DNA of 33,756 bases from Desulforudis sp. (GCA_003604975.1 QZIR01000009.1:1-33756); one strand, 5' to 3'. Shown: positions 15,193-22,823, numbered from the stretch's first letter. Numbers and translations are program-made. The notes: generated from the letters alone by a model not told the origin.

Positions 15193-15981
15193 CTAATCGA
15201 TATCTGTTGAGCTTGACAGCCGGATGGTCATTATAATCATCCCGACGATCATCATAGAGCTGATGGTCAGTGCAATCGTACCGGCTACCGAAGCAAACAA
15301 ATGGCTTCCCCAAACTCCGTCGGCAAAGAGTGCCAGGCTCAAAAGCCCGGTTACAACGTAGGCAGCTAGATTGGTTTCAAACATCGTTTTCTTCCGTTCG
15401 GCTTTGAGCTTATCTCTCAGTCTCAAGGCACGCCCGAGTCGCTTTAGCCCTTTGGACGCTGCCGTAGGACCACCTGCAGATTCTGCCGCGGAGATGATCG
15501 CGGCCATGCCGTTCAGTTCGGGGAGGTCGTATTTACTGCCCATATCCGAAAACATCTTTTTGAATGAGGCGTTTGGATCTAGCTTTCTGCGTCCCAGAAT
15601 ATCTTGCAGGTCAGACATAAAAGGTTCCGGCATGCGCTCCATACAGGTTGCAACTGCTTCAGTCGTGGTCTGCCCAGCGCCGTATAACCCGCCCATTGAC
15701 GTGATAAGGCTCTTGGCTAGCTCACGAGTTCGATCCAGCTTGCGATGCCGAATTCCGTTCATAATCCAAATTGGAACGAACCACCCCAAGACGGCCCAAA
15801 CAACCCCTACGAGCTTACTCCCAAACAGAGCCGAAACCGCCAGCAAAAAGAAGGCAGCCGAGATTGCCGGGATGCCAAACTGAAAAACGACGTTATTGAG
15901 CGTCGTTTTCTCGGGGAGCTTTCCGCCCGTTAGGATATAGAACAGTAATGCAAGACTGCCAAGCAAGAGAATTACAAGCAT
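15193..15981 (-). CDS. tadB: TadB-like platform protein (module B)
   Basis: I choose the ATG at 15981, which shares a base with the TAA of the upstream ATPase gene and has GAAGGGG 7 nt away; a start at 16002 lies inside that gene. Helices at ~1-20, two around 35-80 and two at the C-terminus enclose a GspF-like domain: RTRELAKSLITSMGGLYGAGQTTTEAVATCMERMPEPFMSDLQDIL...IISAAESAGGPTAASKGLKRLGRALRLRDKLKAERKKTMFE. With TadC it would form the platform for the second ATPase. About 262 residues, normal for the family. Confidence 0.8.
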   Translation of the reverse strand: MLVILLLGSLALLFYILTGGKLPEKTTLNNVVFQFGIPAISAAFFLLAVSALFGSKLVGVVWAVLGWFVPIWIMNGIRHRKLDRTRELAKSLITSMGGLYGAGQTTTEAVATCMERMPEPFMSDLQDILGRRKLDPNASFKKMFSDMGSKYDLPELNGMAAIISAAESAGGPTAASKGLKRLGRALRLRDKLKAERKKTMFETNLAAYVVTGLLSLALFADGVWGSHLFASVAGTIALTISSMMIVGMIIMTIRLSSSTDID

Positions 15982-17336
15982 TAAGCATCCCCTTCCCAAC
16001 AAGAAAGGATTCTTTGATGAATCTCCCGATATTCCGGTTTGATCTCTGCTCCTCTAAAGGCTAGGGCGTTCAATCTCTTTTCGCTGATGGGGTTTTCATA
16101 CACCCACTGCCTAACCTCGCCTTTGGTCTGAGCAAAGGTATCTTCATCGAAGCGAATGATGGTTTGGTAACCGTCATCGGTGACTTCTACCAGCTCCATA
16201 AAGGTGCGTTTTGCGTCCCATGCCTTATCCACAAAGACCATGAAGTGAAACATCGTGCGGATCTGGGTGTCCACGTCATCCCGGTCCAGTGGCATCCCGC
16301 CGCTCTTGAACATCTTGGGAAATCGGGATCTTACGCCCTCGGTGTCGCCGGCGTGTAGCGTGGTCCAAAACCCGCCTGACGTGGACTCGGCAATGTTTGC
16401 GGCATCCACGACCTCGCCTCCCCGGATCTCACCGACGATGGTTCGGTCGGGGTTGTGCCGGTTAAACGATGCGCACAGGTCCGACATACTAACTGTAACT
16501 TCACCGCCGTACCCAACCATAACCAGGTTGACGCAGTTAGCGAGGTGAGGAAACGAAAGCTCAAAGCTGGTTTCCGCGATCAGCACCCTGTTACTTGGTT
16601 CAATGTATAACCCCAAGGCCCGCATAACTGTTGTTTTACCGCTGTCCGTGCGCCCGCATACCGCCAAGTTCGCGGCGCCCTTCACGATCAGGTTCTTAAA
16701 CAGATCCATCGCGAAGTGTGGAAACATCTGATACTCTACCAACTTCTCCATTGGCAGAGGAGGCCGTACCAGGGGCGATTTTCTGATGGTCAGGCAAGGA
16801 CCAATAGGCGTAGCCTTGTAACCGACAACAGCAATTCGGGAGCCATCTCTTAGCCAGGCGTCCACGATGGGACCGTCCTCGGTAAATGGCCTGCCAACGT
16901 CCTCGCAGATTTTCCGAAGGTACTGAAGTAGGTCGTCTTTACTGCGAAAGAGCGTTTTATCGATCAAGTGCTGGCGGCCGTGTTTACCGATGAATACCCT
17001 TGGAGGGCCTTCGGGCACCGAGTTAATCATTATCTCTGTGATCTCTTCCGCGCCGGGGCCAACGAAGAACTCTTCCAGGGGACCATAACCGGTGGCCTGC
17101 CCAATAATCGCCCGGATAGCTTCTTCTCTTTCTTCTAAGGTAAGCTCGCTAGAAGCCTCAACAATGCCGCGAACAAGTTGTTCGGCCTTTTGTTTCTCCT
17201 CGCCAACCAAGGTCTTTGCGAAGATCTCAGGGTGTTTTCTGGCAATCTCTGAAGCAAGGCGTTCGATAGTGTGGTCTTTCTGGCTTTCCAGATATGTCGC
17301 CCAATCTTCAGATGTTACTTTAAGTTTGTTGCCCAT
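15981..17336 (-). CDS. tadA: Second TadA/CpaF-type secretion ATPase (module B)
   Basis: 451 residues from an ATG at 17336; GAAAGGAG lies 12 nt upstream, a slightly long spacing. N-terminal helical region, then the GYGPLEEFF and ITEIMINSV...VFIGKHGRQ signature of CpaF. Motifs are Walker A CGRTDSGKTT (~227-236), Walker B NPDRTIVGEIRGGE (~295-308) and the His box TTLHAGD (~328). An elongated insertion with SMSDLCASFNRHNPD precedes Walker B. It provides the motor of module B. It is much less similar to the module A TadA than paralogues from a recent duplication would be, so the second machine was probably acquired or diverged long ago. It could equally serve a conjugation-like or secretion role, which CpaF-type ATPases also do. 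Confidence 0.9.
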   Translation of the reverse strand: MGNKLKVTSEDWATYLESQKDHTIERLASEIARKHPEIFAKTLVGEEKQKAEQLVRGIVEASSELTLEEREEAIRAIIGQATGYGPLEEFFVGPGAEEITEIMINSVPEGPPRVFIGKHGRQHLIDKTLFRSKDDLLQYLRKICEDVGRPFTEDGPIVDAWLRDGSRIAVVGYKATPIGPCLTIRKSPLVRPPLPMEKLVEYQMFPHFAMDLFKNLIVKGAANLAVCGRTDSGKTTVMRALGLYIEPSNRVLIAETSFELSFPHLANCVNLVMVGYGGEVTVSMSDLCASFNRHNPDRTIVGEIRGGEVVDAANIAESTSGGFWTTLHAGDTEGVRSRFPKMFKSGGMPLDRDDVDTQIRTMFHFMVFVDKAWDAKRTFMELVEVTDDGYQTIIRFDEDTFAQTKGEVRQWVYENPISEKRLNALAFRGAEIKPEYREIHQRILSCWEGDA

Positions 17337-17466
17337 TTGTGCGAATTGCTCCTTTCACGTTAAACCCAAGGGTTTTGCCGATGGGAACCACCTTCTATCT
17401 TTGTATCTTTGATCGTGGGGGCGTAAGTGACACTGAGCAGGAATGCATATTTGTGCCAAAAGAAGG

Positions 17467-17982
17467 CTAAATGCGATCATAACCCTGGCGAACCGAAAAG
17501 ACAGTCATTGGCACTTGAACAATATCCACTTGGCCCCAAAAGGGAACCCTTCCCGCCCAAAGCGTAACCTTTAACTGAACTAAAAATCCGAGATCATCAG
17601 ACCGGGCACCACTTGGCAACCGTTCACCTTTCGCCACCGCACGGAAGTTAGTCAGCTCGATTGGGCCGGGGTAAATCGACCCGGCGTTAGGTTGAAAACG
17701 CGTTCCCGAAAAGGTTGTGTTGGTCATCGACTCGTAGCTCTCGATAAACATGCGCCTTGCTGCGTTCTCGTGGGCCTTAAACTGGCCGCTAGCATCCTGG
17801 GTAATCGTGTCTTGGGTGGCGTAAACCATTGAGGCGTCAAGCCATTGGTATGTGGCTTGGCCTTTGGTATATACCCCGTAGCCCAAGGTCAGCATTACCG
17901 CAAACATCACCAACCACAATACTCCTGCAAACACCAGGAGCCACGCTGAAATAAACCCGCGTTCGTCTTTTAGCAGCTGCAT
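17467..17982 (-). CDS. TadE/F-like pseudopilin (module B)
   Basis: 171 residues. MQLLKDERGFISAWLLVFAGVLWLVMFAVMLTLGYGVY forms a leader with an R-G motif plus a transmembrane helix. A ~130-residue extracytoplasmic domain follows, with helix KAHENAARRMFIESYESM and strands ending VDIVQVPMTVFSVRQ. The layout matches TadE/F-type proteins, but the Glu after the cleavage Gly is missing. The start lies 8 nt from the stop of the next upstream gene, which has the same layout, so the two probably act as a pair like TadE and TadF. A 130-bp gap without recognisable signals separates it from tadA. Confidence 0.65.
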   Translation of the reverse strand: MQLLKDERGFISAWLLVFAGVLWLVMFAVMLTLGYGVYTKGQATYQWLDASMVYATQDTITQDASGQFKAHENAARRMFIESYESMTNTTFSGTRFQPNAGSIYPGPIELTNFRAVAKGERLPSGARSDDLGFLVQLKVTLWAGRVPFWGQVDIVQVPMTVFSVRQGYDRI

Positions 17983-17990
17983 ACGCCCTC

Positions 17991-18404
17991 CTAATATGAC
18001 GGGTGGGTATAGGTGACGCTATACAACCCAGGCCAGTAACTGGATACAGCCTGGCCTTTCCCCACAATTGGAACGCGAACCAGATCCAGAGTCCCTGCGG
18101 TGATCTTGTAATCACACCGCACCTCGGCCGTTACGGTCGTACCGTAAACTACCGGAGTCCCTGCAGCCGATACGCTTACCCCAGTAATCTGGAGGCTGTC
18201 ACCCTTGTCATGATTCCATTGGCTTAAGGCGGTGTTAGCAATGGTGGTGTACCCGCCATACTTAGCCTGACTGTTCGCCAGGAACTGCGCCAGATTCTGA
18301 ACCTGAAACCATTCTCCGATCAGGCCCACGGTGCTGGCACACATTATGACCCACACCATCAACACGAAAACGATACCAAATGAAGAGATTACCCTAGCGA
18401 GCAT
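17991..18404 (-). CDS. TadE-like/DUF4320-like membrane-anchored protein (module B)
   Basis: 137 residues from an ATG at 18404 with AAGAGGGGGGTG upstream. N-terminal helix (ARVISSFGIVFVLMVWVIMCASTVGLIG), then EWFQVQNLAQFLANSQAKYGGYTTIANTALSQW and a strand-rich C-terminus ending VPIVGKGQAVSSYWPGLYSVTYTHPSY. The helix followed by an 'AQFLA...KYGGYT' segment resembles DUF4320/TadE-like proteins of Clostridia; I hold this from memory only. A relic of a second copy, reduced to the start codon joined to the last 30 residues, lies at 24551-24647, showing this gene was once duplicated. First gene of module B, just after a terminator. Confidence 0.7.
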   Translation of the reverse strand: MLARVISSFGIVFVLMVWVIMCASTVGLIGEWFQVQNLAQFLANSQAKYGGYTTIANTALSQWNHDKGDSLQITGVSVSAAGTPVVYGTTVTAEVRCDYKITAGTLDLVRVPIVGKGQAVSSYWPGLYSVTYTHPSY

Positions 18405-18427
18405 TATTTCACCCCCCTCTTAAATAG

Positions 18428-18462
18428 CGAAACCCTCTCCGATGATTCGAGAGAGGGTTTCG
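18428..18462 (-). terminator. Terminator between the exported-protein gene and module B
   Basis: A perfect 12-bp stem (CGAAACCCTCTC at 18428-18439 with GAGAGGGTTTCG at 18451-18462) lies right after the 526-residue gene's stop. The following T-run in the minus direction is weak (CTATTT), so read-through into module B is likely. A degenerate copy exists at 24671-24704. Confidence 0.7.
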
Positions 18463-18470
18463 TGGAGATG

Positions 18471-20051
18471 CTATGCTCCTAAGCCGATTGTCCCGGCGCC
18501 GTCGACCAGGAGCGGAGCGGTAACAGACTTGGTGTACGATCCAGAGCTACGCTCCCACCGCCAATTCCAGGTACGAGCCTCAGGCGGGCCCGTACGGTAC
18601 CAAACCTTATAACGGTACGAGTAGCTGATCTTGTAATCGGCTTTGATGTTGTAGTTGGTCGGCCCAGGCACCATCTGGCCTTTAAGCCGGTCATAGATAG
18701 GGGCGCCGTTAACGCTCCAATTCTGCAAAAAATCTACTTTACTCGTGTGGCCACCGGCGGTCATGTTGACCGTTAACGTACCCCACGGCTCGACCGGGGA
18801 ACCAAAGACAAAGTCCGGATGCGTCTTGGGATAAGTGAGCTTTGCCCAGTCAATCCGCCAGCTAGTAATTTCGCCGCGAGGCGCCGTTGGTGCGGCCGGC
18901 CTTAGGGTGGCTGTTACCGTGTCCGTCCACCTGGCCGTGTTCGGCACCCGCATTTTACCTGACCGACTCACCGCCTGGAAGGTCAACTCACCAGAGGCAG
19001 GTGGGATCACCGGTGCAGGCGGTGCGGTAACATTGATTTCAGCCTCGTCCGTGTTATTACTCCAGTCCCGATCTTTATCAGGAGTGATCTTGACGATCAA
19101 TACGGTGCTGGTATCTTGGGCCGTGGCCCTGTAACGATACGCTTTACTCTCACCTGGTGCAAACTCGATCTCACCACCAGGAGCCAAGGCATCTGCTGGA
19201 TCAACAGGCTCCAAAGGCATCAAGTAAGCCGTGCCACTGGGGACATTGTGCGCCAGGCTTAGCTTTGCTAATTCGGGCTTCGGGTGGTCGGCAGCCAGGG
19301 TGAAGGTTACCGTTGATTCAACTGCCTCTCCGGGCTTGCGGTCAAATTGGGCCTGAGCGAATTTAACCGAGAAGTCCGGGCCGTCAGCTGGGGCGTACGG
19401 AGCCATTGGCACGGTCTTGTAGTACAATCCACCATCACTACCGATGTTCCACATTCGGCCCATTCCCCAGGTGGTGTAAGTTGGGGGACAGTAAACGAGG
19501 ACGTATTTCTCCCATGCGACATTGTCCCCCCGCAGGATGGACTTACTGGGATCGTTGGGATTGCGCTCCTGCTGCAGGCCGGCGCGCATGGATTCCCGGA
19601 TGATGCGTTGGTTGTTGAATAGATTATTTTTTATTGTCCCGCCCTCAGACGCCACCTTATTCTTCACCCGAGGGTCATCCCACGGTTGCTCAATCCAGTT
19701 GTAATCCTCTAAGTAATTTCGCCCCCAGACCTCAATTGGAAGGTAGATGTTGGTGAACGGAGTACCATCCCTTGAGTAGCCCAAGAATCGATGGTAGCCT
19801 GAATTCGGGTGGTACTCGTAGGGCTGTCCATAGGCAAACACGCTTCTGCCCCTCCAAGTGTCTTCGTTGATGTCCTTATCTTGGACATTTTTCGTTCGGA
19901 AATAATTAGGTTCACCAAAATCCTTTTCGATATCTTGGTTTGCTGATTGGCGTGCTTCTTCGAAGGTCATAGCACCTGCCTGTGTTCCCAAGGGGAGTAA
20001 TAACAAGAGCAGTGCCATAAACGAGAGTAGTAAGCGTTTTGAAAATCTCAT
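18471..20051 (-). CDS. Large exported protein of unknown family (526 residues)
   Basis: Begins with a signal peptide (MRFSKRLLLSFMALLLLLLPLGTQAGA). Residues ~28-230 are rich in Tyr/Trp/Asn (PYEYHPNSGYHRFLGYSRDGTPF, IYLPIEVWGRNYLEDYNWIEQPWDDPR, WGMGRMWNIGSDGG). Residues ~230-350 look like a CARDB/Ig-like beta sandwich (FDRKPGEAVESTVTFTLAADHPKPELAKLSL...VLIVKITPDKDRDWSNNTDEAEINVT). A Pro-rich linker and a further strand-rich domain follow. 'W/D-SNNTDEAEI' is typical of CARDB repeats. No catalytic motif recognised. It follows the stalk-domain gene after a terminator and precedes module B. Remnants of two further copies occur at 21806-21880 and 24717-24775. Likely a surface or pilus-linked adhesin; inference from context. 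Confidence 0.8.
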   Translation of the reverse strand: MRFSKRLLLSFMALLLLLLPLGTQAGAMTFEEARQSANQDIEKDFGEPNYFRTKNVQDKDINEDTWRGRSVFAYGQPYEYHPNSGYHRFLGYSRDGTPFTNIYLPIEVWGRNYLEDYNWIEQPWDDPRVKNKVASEGGTIKNNLFNNQRIIRESMRAGLQQERNPNDPSKSILRGDNVAWEKYVLVYCPPTYTTWGMGRMWNIGSDGGLYYKTVPMAPYAPADGPDFSVKFAQAQFDRKPGEAVESTVTFTLAADHPKPELAKLSLAHNVPSGTAYLMPLEPVDPADALAPGGEIEFAPGESKAYRYRATAQDTSTVLIVKITPDKDRDWSNNTDEAEINVTAPPAPVIPPASGELTFQAVSRSGKMRVPNTARWTDTVTATLRPAAPTAPRGEITSWRIDWAKLTYPKTHPDFVFGSPVEPWGTLTVNMTAGGHTSKVDFLQNWSVNGAPIYDRLKGQMVPGPTNYNIKADYKISYSYRYKVWYRTGPPEARTWNWRWERSSGSYTKSVTAPLLVDGAGTIGLGA

Positions 20052-20072
20052 TGCATAACCCCATTCCCTTTA

Positions 20073-20105
20073 GAAAAATAATGGTCCCCTGCAGAGCAGG
20101 GGACC
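20073..20105 (-). terminator. Terminator after stalk-domain gene 1
   Basis: A perfect 10-bp stem (GGTCCCCTGC, 20083-20092, with GCAGGGGACC, 20096-20105) is followed in the minus direction by ATTATTTTTC. It lies between the stalk-domain gene and the large exported-protein gene. The homologous copy is at 21904-21938. Confidence 0.85.
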
Positions 20106-20145
20106 GCACGGTTGATCAGTTAGACTAACTGCATCACTTTTAGCT

Positions 20146-20946
20146 TCAGGTAGAGCACCTGATGAGAATGTCAATGTAGGAGTTCCCGGCGTTCGACCCG
20201 ATTTCAATAGTTCTGCCATTAGCGCTAATCCGCTTGTCTGGCAGATTATCGTAGGCATCGGTCTTTTGTTTGACGTAGTTCACGACCTCGTCAACCGTGG
20301 CGCTGTCAAACTTGCTACCCAGAATGACTCGGAGGTCGGCATACTGGGGTTCCAAGGGCTTATAGACTTTTACCGATATACCAAATTCTGCACCCGTGGA
20401 GGGCGCCGGCACACGAACCTCGATATCCGTCTTAATCGGCACGGTGTAACCATTGATGACCTTTGTGTCGCCTGTGGGCGGCGGCGTGGGCGGGCTGGGC
20501 GGCGTATCCGGGACCGTGGAGTCGATATAAACACTACCCGGCGGGACCCAATCCACCTTGGTACCTAACGCTTCAGACACGAAACGAAGTGGTACCATTG
20601 TTCGTCCGTTTAGCAGCAACGCCGGCGCATCGAGGGTCTTGGTCTTGCCGTCGACCGTCGGCTTGTTGGAGCCGATCTTCATAGTAATGACTTTGCCGTC
20701 CTTTTTTACGATCGCAGTTTGTTTGGCGCCGTCCCAGTCTACCTCAGCACCGAGAGATTCAGACACAAACCGCAGCGGAACGTAAGTACGGTTTGCCTTG
20801 GTGTCTACAAAGGGCTTCTGATCCGGGAACGCTACCAACCCGTCCTTGACGTAAACGCTGACATTGTAGTTGTACGATGCCCAGGCCGGTACCGCCAGGA
20901 CCATCATAAGCAATAGCGCCATAACGATAATAATGGTTTTCCGCAT
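20146..20946 (-). CDS. Exported stalk-domain ('copper amine oxidase N-terminal') protein, copy 1
   Basis: The ATG at 20946 is about 10 nt from AAAGGAG; an in-frame GTG at 20955 touches that site. Signal peptide (MRKTIIIVMALLLMMVLAVPAWAS), then two copies of the stalk repeat: YVPLRFVSESLGAEVDWDG...ITMKIGS and MVPLRFVSEALGTKVDW. A Pro-rich hinge (PPSPPTPPP) and a ~110-residue C-terminal domain with KPLEPQYADLRVILGSKFDSATVDEVVNYVKQKTDAY follow. Pfam calls the repeat Cu_amine_oxidN1, but no oxidase catalytic domain is present; in Firmicutes it serves as a wall- or surface-associated module. About 85-90% identical to copy 2 by eye, except in the domain after the hinge. Confidence 0.88.
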   Translation of the reverse strand: MRKTIIIVMALLLMMVLAVPAWASYNYNVSVYVKDGLVAFPDQKPFVDTKANRTYVPLRFVSESLGAEVDWDGAKQTAIVKKDGKVITMKIGSNKPTVDGKTKTLDAPALLLNGRTMVPLRFVSEALGTKVDWVPPGSVYIDSTVPDTPPSPPTPPPTGDTKVINGYTVPIKTDIEVRVPAPSTGAEFGISVKVYKPLEPQYADLRVILGSKFDSATVDEVVNYVKQKTDAYDNLPDKRISANGRTIEIGSNAGNSYIDILIRCST

Positions 20947-20976
20947 ACTATCCACACTCCTTTATTAATTGTCTAC

Positions 20977-20994
20977 CTAACGACCAAGCCGCCG
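20977..20994 (-). pseudogene. Last codons of a lost PIN-domain gene
   Basis: In the minus direction this short stretch reads codons for R-R-L-G-R-stop. The end of the intact PIN gene upstream of copy 2 reads R-R-F-G-R-stop, and the DNA on both sides down to the stalk-gene start is homologous (GCGGCGG..TTGGTCG.TAG). The rest of the PIN gene is missing and a HicA-like gene abuts instead. This shows copy 1 once had the same PIN gene upstream. Confidence 0.75.
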
Positions 20995-20998
20995 CTGA

Positions 20999-21220
20999 TT
21001 ATAAGCGCTTCCAAAACTCCTCTTCGGTGACTCTCAACTGCTTTAAAATCTTTCTCCACAGGTGACCACCGATTTCTTTCCCTACTGAGTGGCTGACCCG
21101 GGTACGTAGCACTTCCCCCGTTGATAACACTTTTTCGTAGTACCAGTGATCGGTGTTCCTGATCAGCACCCAACCAGTCTTGTCGCAGAATTTCTTAAGT
21201 TGGCCAAAGGTAGGCGGCAT
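20999..21220 (-). CDS. HicA-like mRNA interferase toxin
   Basis: 73 residues, ATG at 21220, three nt after the partner's stop, with GGGGA about 8 nt upstream. The double-stranded-RNA-binding-like HicA pattern is visible: FGQLKKFCDKTGWVLIRNTDHWYYEK, GEVLRTRVSHSVGKEI, LWRKILKQLRVTEEEFW. The His of TDHWYY occupies the position of the catalytic His in HicA, and 'VSHSVGKEI...LRKILKQ' is the standard second half. HicA toxins cleave mRNA and are neutralised by the adjacent antitoxin. Here the antitoxin gene comes first, the reverse of the classical hicAB order. Confidence 0.75.
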   Translation of the reverse strand: MPPTFGQLKKFCDKTGWVLIRNTDHWYYEKVLSTGEVLRTRVSHSVGKEIGGHLWRKILKQLRVTEEEFWKRL

Positions 21221-21223
21221 TGA

Positions 21224-21643
21224 TTAAATCCCCAATAACGATCTCACTTCACGCTCATCATCACAGAGCCACACGCGCAAGATGTACGGAAAGTGCCCTC
21301 TGCGATTAGGTGCGTTTAGAAAGACCTGAATGCGTTCTTTATAATCTACGGCATACACTGTCATTTCTTTAACCATCTCAGAGACGGCTTCCTCAAGCGT
21401 CGGAGCATTGACGACCAATTCAAGCTCTTCAAGAGCTAGTGTGATTGATCCATCTTCCTCTGACAATACTTCCGGCTCGAACGTGTAAGCCTTTAGGATA
21501 TCCTGCTGCAGGTCTCGTCGTAGCAATAGGATTTCTTCGTTTCTGCGACGTGTCACAATAGTCGGTAGAGACCGATGCCATACACCGTCAAATAGATCGG
21601 TTAGGGATCTACGCGCATTGGTAAACCGGATTTCAGCCAACAT
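21224..21643 (-). CDS. Antitoxin partner of the HicA-like toxin, Phd-like N-terminus
   Basis: The ATG at 21643 is preceded by AGGAGGAG with 6-nt spacing; the ATG at 21649 is too close to it. About 139 residues. Residues 1-50 (FTNARRSLTDLFDGVWHRSLPTIVTRRRNEEILLLRRD) resemble the Phd/YefM antitoxin fold: small strand, 'ar.sL..l...V', then 'p.ivTRr..e..lL.'. Residues ~60-139 (DGSITLALEELELVVNAPTLEEAVSEMVKEMTVYAVDY) resemble a partial HicB RNase-H-like fold. Such a composite would bind both DNA and the toxin. A TGTACA repeat operator lies just upstream, consistent with autoregulation. The module replaced the PIN/Xre-ImmA pair found at the same place in the other copy. Confidence 0.65.
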   Translation of the reverse strand: MLAEIRFTNARRSLTDLFDGVWHRSLPTIVTRRRNEEILLLRRDLQQDILKAYTFEPEVLSEEDGSITLALEELELVVNAPTLEEAVSEMVKEMTVYAVDYKERIQVFLNAPNRRGHFPYILRVWLCDDEREVRSLLGI

Positions 21644-21680
21644 TGTCATCTCCTCCTAGTACCTCCACCATATCACAATG

Positions 21681-21695
21681 TGTACACAATGTACA
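21681..21695 (-). promoter_or_regulatory. Candidate operator of the HicA-like TA module
   Basis: TGTACA-CAA-TGTACA, two self-palindromic hexamers with a 3-nt gap, lies about 40 bp upstream of the antitoxin start in an A/T-rich stretch. Repeated palindromes at this place are typical binding sites for the antitoxin's DNA-binding domain. Confidence 0.5.
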
Positions 21696-21773
21696 TACTT
21701 ATCATATGCTGAATTGGAGGATTTATGTACCCAAATTAGCTGACTATATATCCAGCGAGGATTGTCCCCTCCT

Positions 21774-21816
21774 TATCACCCCCTACATTTTGAACTCAAG
21801 TGAAATCAAGAAGTCC
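21774..21816. repeat. Junction repeat J1
   Basis: Plus strand TATCACCCCCTACATTTTGA, then ACTCAAGTGAAATCAAGAAGTCCC. It is related to a sequence at 24443-24475 (TATCGCCCCCTATATTTTGA then AATTAAAAGTCCC), in the same orientation and likewise placed upstream of a TA module. Homology of the exported-protein relic to its parent stops exactly inside this element. It looks like a mobile-element end or recombination point; I cannot name the family. Confidence 0.6.
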
Positions 21817-21880
21817 CAAGGGGGAGTATTATCAAAAGCAGCGCTATGACTGTAAGCAACAATCCCGTTGGAGACCTCAT
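21806..21880 (-). pseudogene. Signal-peptide relic of a second copy of the 526-residue exported protein
   Basis: The ATG at 21880 reads MRSPTGLLLTVIALLLIILPLGTS-stop. The intact gene at 18471-20051 starts MRFSKRLLLSFMALLLLLLPLGTQ. The upstream spacing, terminator and stalk gene are also homologous, so this is the start of a former paralogue whose remaining ~500 codons are gone. The break falls at junction repeat J1. Confidence 0.85.
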
Positions 21881-21903
21881 GGCATAACCCCCATTCCCTT
21901 TAG

Positions 21904-21938
21904 GAAAAAATAATGGTCCCCTGGCAGAGCAGGGGACC
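21904..21938 (-). terminator. Terminator after stalk-domain gene 2
   Basis: A GGTCCCCT/AGGGGACC stem (21915-21922 with 31-38) is followed in the minus direction by ATTATTTTTTCC. It is homologous to the terminator at 20073-20105, with one inserted base in the loop side. Confidence 0.8.
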
Positions 21939-21979
21939 GCACGGGTGATTCAGTTAGACTAACTGTACCAAATCTAGTT

Positions 21980-22780
21980 TCAGGTAGAGCACCAAATCAA
22001 AATCACGATGTAGGAGTTCCCAGCGTTAGACCCGATCTCAATAGTCTTCCCATTGGCACTGATCCGCTTGCCTGGCAGATTATCGTAAGCATCGGTCTTT
22101 TGTTTGACGTAGTTCACAGCTTTATCAACCGTGGCGCTGTCAAACTTGCTTTCCAGCACCACTCGCAGGTCCGCATACTGTGGTTCCAAGGGCTTAATGA
22201 CGTTTACGCATATACTAAGCTCAGGATAGGTAGGACCTGTGGGTGTTCCTTCAACCTTCAAATCCGTTTTGAGCGGTACCGTGTAACCATTAATGATTTT
22301 TGTGCCTGCGGGCGGCGGCGTAGGCGGGCTGGGCGGCGTATCCGGAACCGTCGAATCGATGTAAACGCTACCCGGTGGAACCCAATCCACTTTCGTCCCC
22401 AGGGCCTCGCTTACGAAGCGGAGAGGTACCATGGTTCTCCCGTTCATTAACACCGCCGGCGCATCGAGGGTCTTAGTCTTACCGTCAACGGTCGGGGTCT
22501 TTGACCCTATCTTCATAGTAATGACTTTGCCGTCCTTTTTTACGATCGCAGTCTGTTTCGGCCCATCCCAGTCCACCTCAGCGCCCAGGGCCTCGGACAC
22601 AAAACGCAGCGGAACGTAAGTCCGGTTTGCCTTCGTGTCGATGAAAGGTTTCTGGTCCGGGAATGCTACCAACCCGTCCTTGACGTAAACGCTGACATTG
22701 TAGTTGTACGATGCCCAGGCCGGTACAGCCAGGACCATCATAAGCAATAGCGCCATGACGATAATAATGGTTTTCCGCAT
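21980..22780 (-). CDS. Exported stalk-domain ('copper amine oxidase N-terminal') protein, copy 2
   Basis: The ATG at 22780 has AAGGAGTG upstream, exactly as in copy 1. Same signal peptide, the two stalk repeats (VPLRFVSEALGAEVDWDG and VPLRFVSEALGTKVDW), the Pro hinge and a C-terminal domain. The first ~145 residues are nearly identical to copy 1, while the stretch just after the hinge (KTDLKVEGTPTGPTYPELSICVNVIKPLEP) differs. The protein therefore has a conserved stalk and a diversifying outer segment. Both copies end ...SNAGNSYIxILIxCST with a single Cys. Downstream the transcription unit stops at a terminator and a decayed paralogue. No oxidase domain is present; function is probably structural or binding at the surface. 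Confidence 0.88.
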   Translation of the reverse strand: MRKTIIIVMALLLMMVLAVPAWASYNYNVSVYVKDGLVAFPDQKPFIDTKANRTYVPLRFVSEALGAEVDWDGPKQTAIVKKDGKVITMKIGSKTPTVDGKTKTLDAPAVLMNGRTMVPLRFVSEALGTKVDWVPPGSVYIDSTVPDTPPSPPTPPPAGTKIINGYTVPLKTDLKVEGTPTGPTYPELSICVNVIKPLEPQYADLRVVLESKFDSATVDKAVNYVKQKTDAYDNLPGKRISANGKTIEIGSNAGNSYIVILIWCST

Positions 22781-22823
22781 ACTTCCCACACTCCTTTATT
22801 AATTGTCTTTGTCAATTATCTAC

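Noticed and set aside
14374-15981. Module B TadB/TadC considered as recent duplicates of module A TadB/TadC
   Set aside because: Beyond the general GspF pattern the sequences show little similarity and different N-terminal topology, so they are old paralogues or separately acquired.
17350-17365. TTTCACGTTAAA before the module B tadA as a parS site
   Set aside because: It is not a palindrome, matches only 12/16, and overlaps the gene's ribosome binding site; kept only as a weak companion to the 25695 site.
20146-22780. Stalk proteins considered as copper amine oxidases
   Set aside because: Only the N-terminal stalk repeat is present; the catalytic domain with its topaquinone Tyr and His ligands is absent, so no oxidase activity should be assigned.
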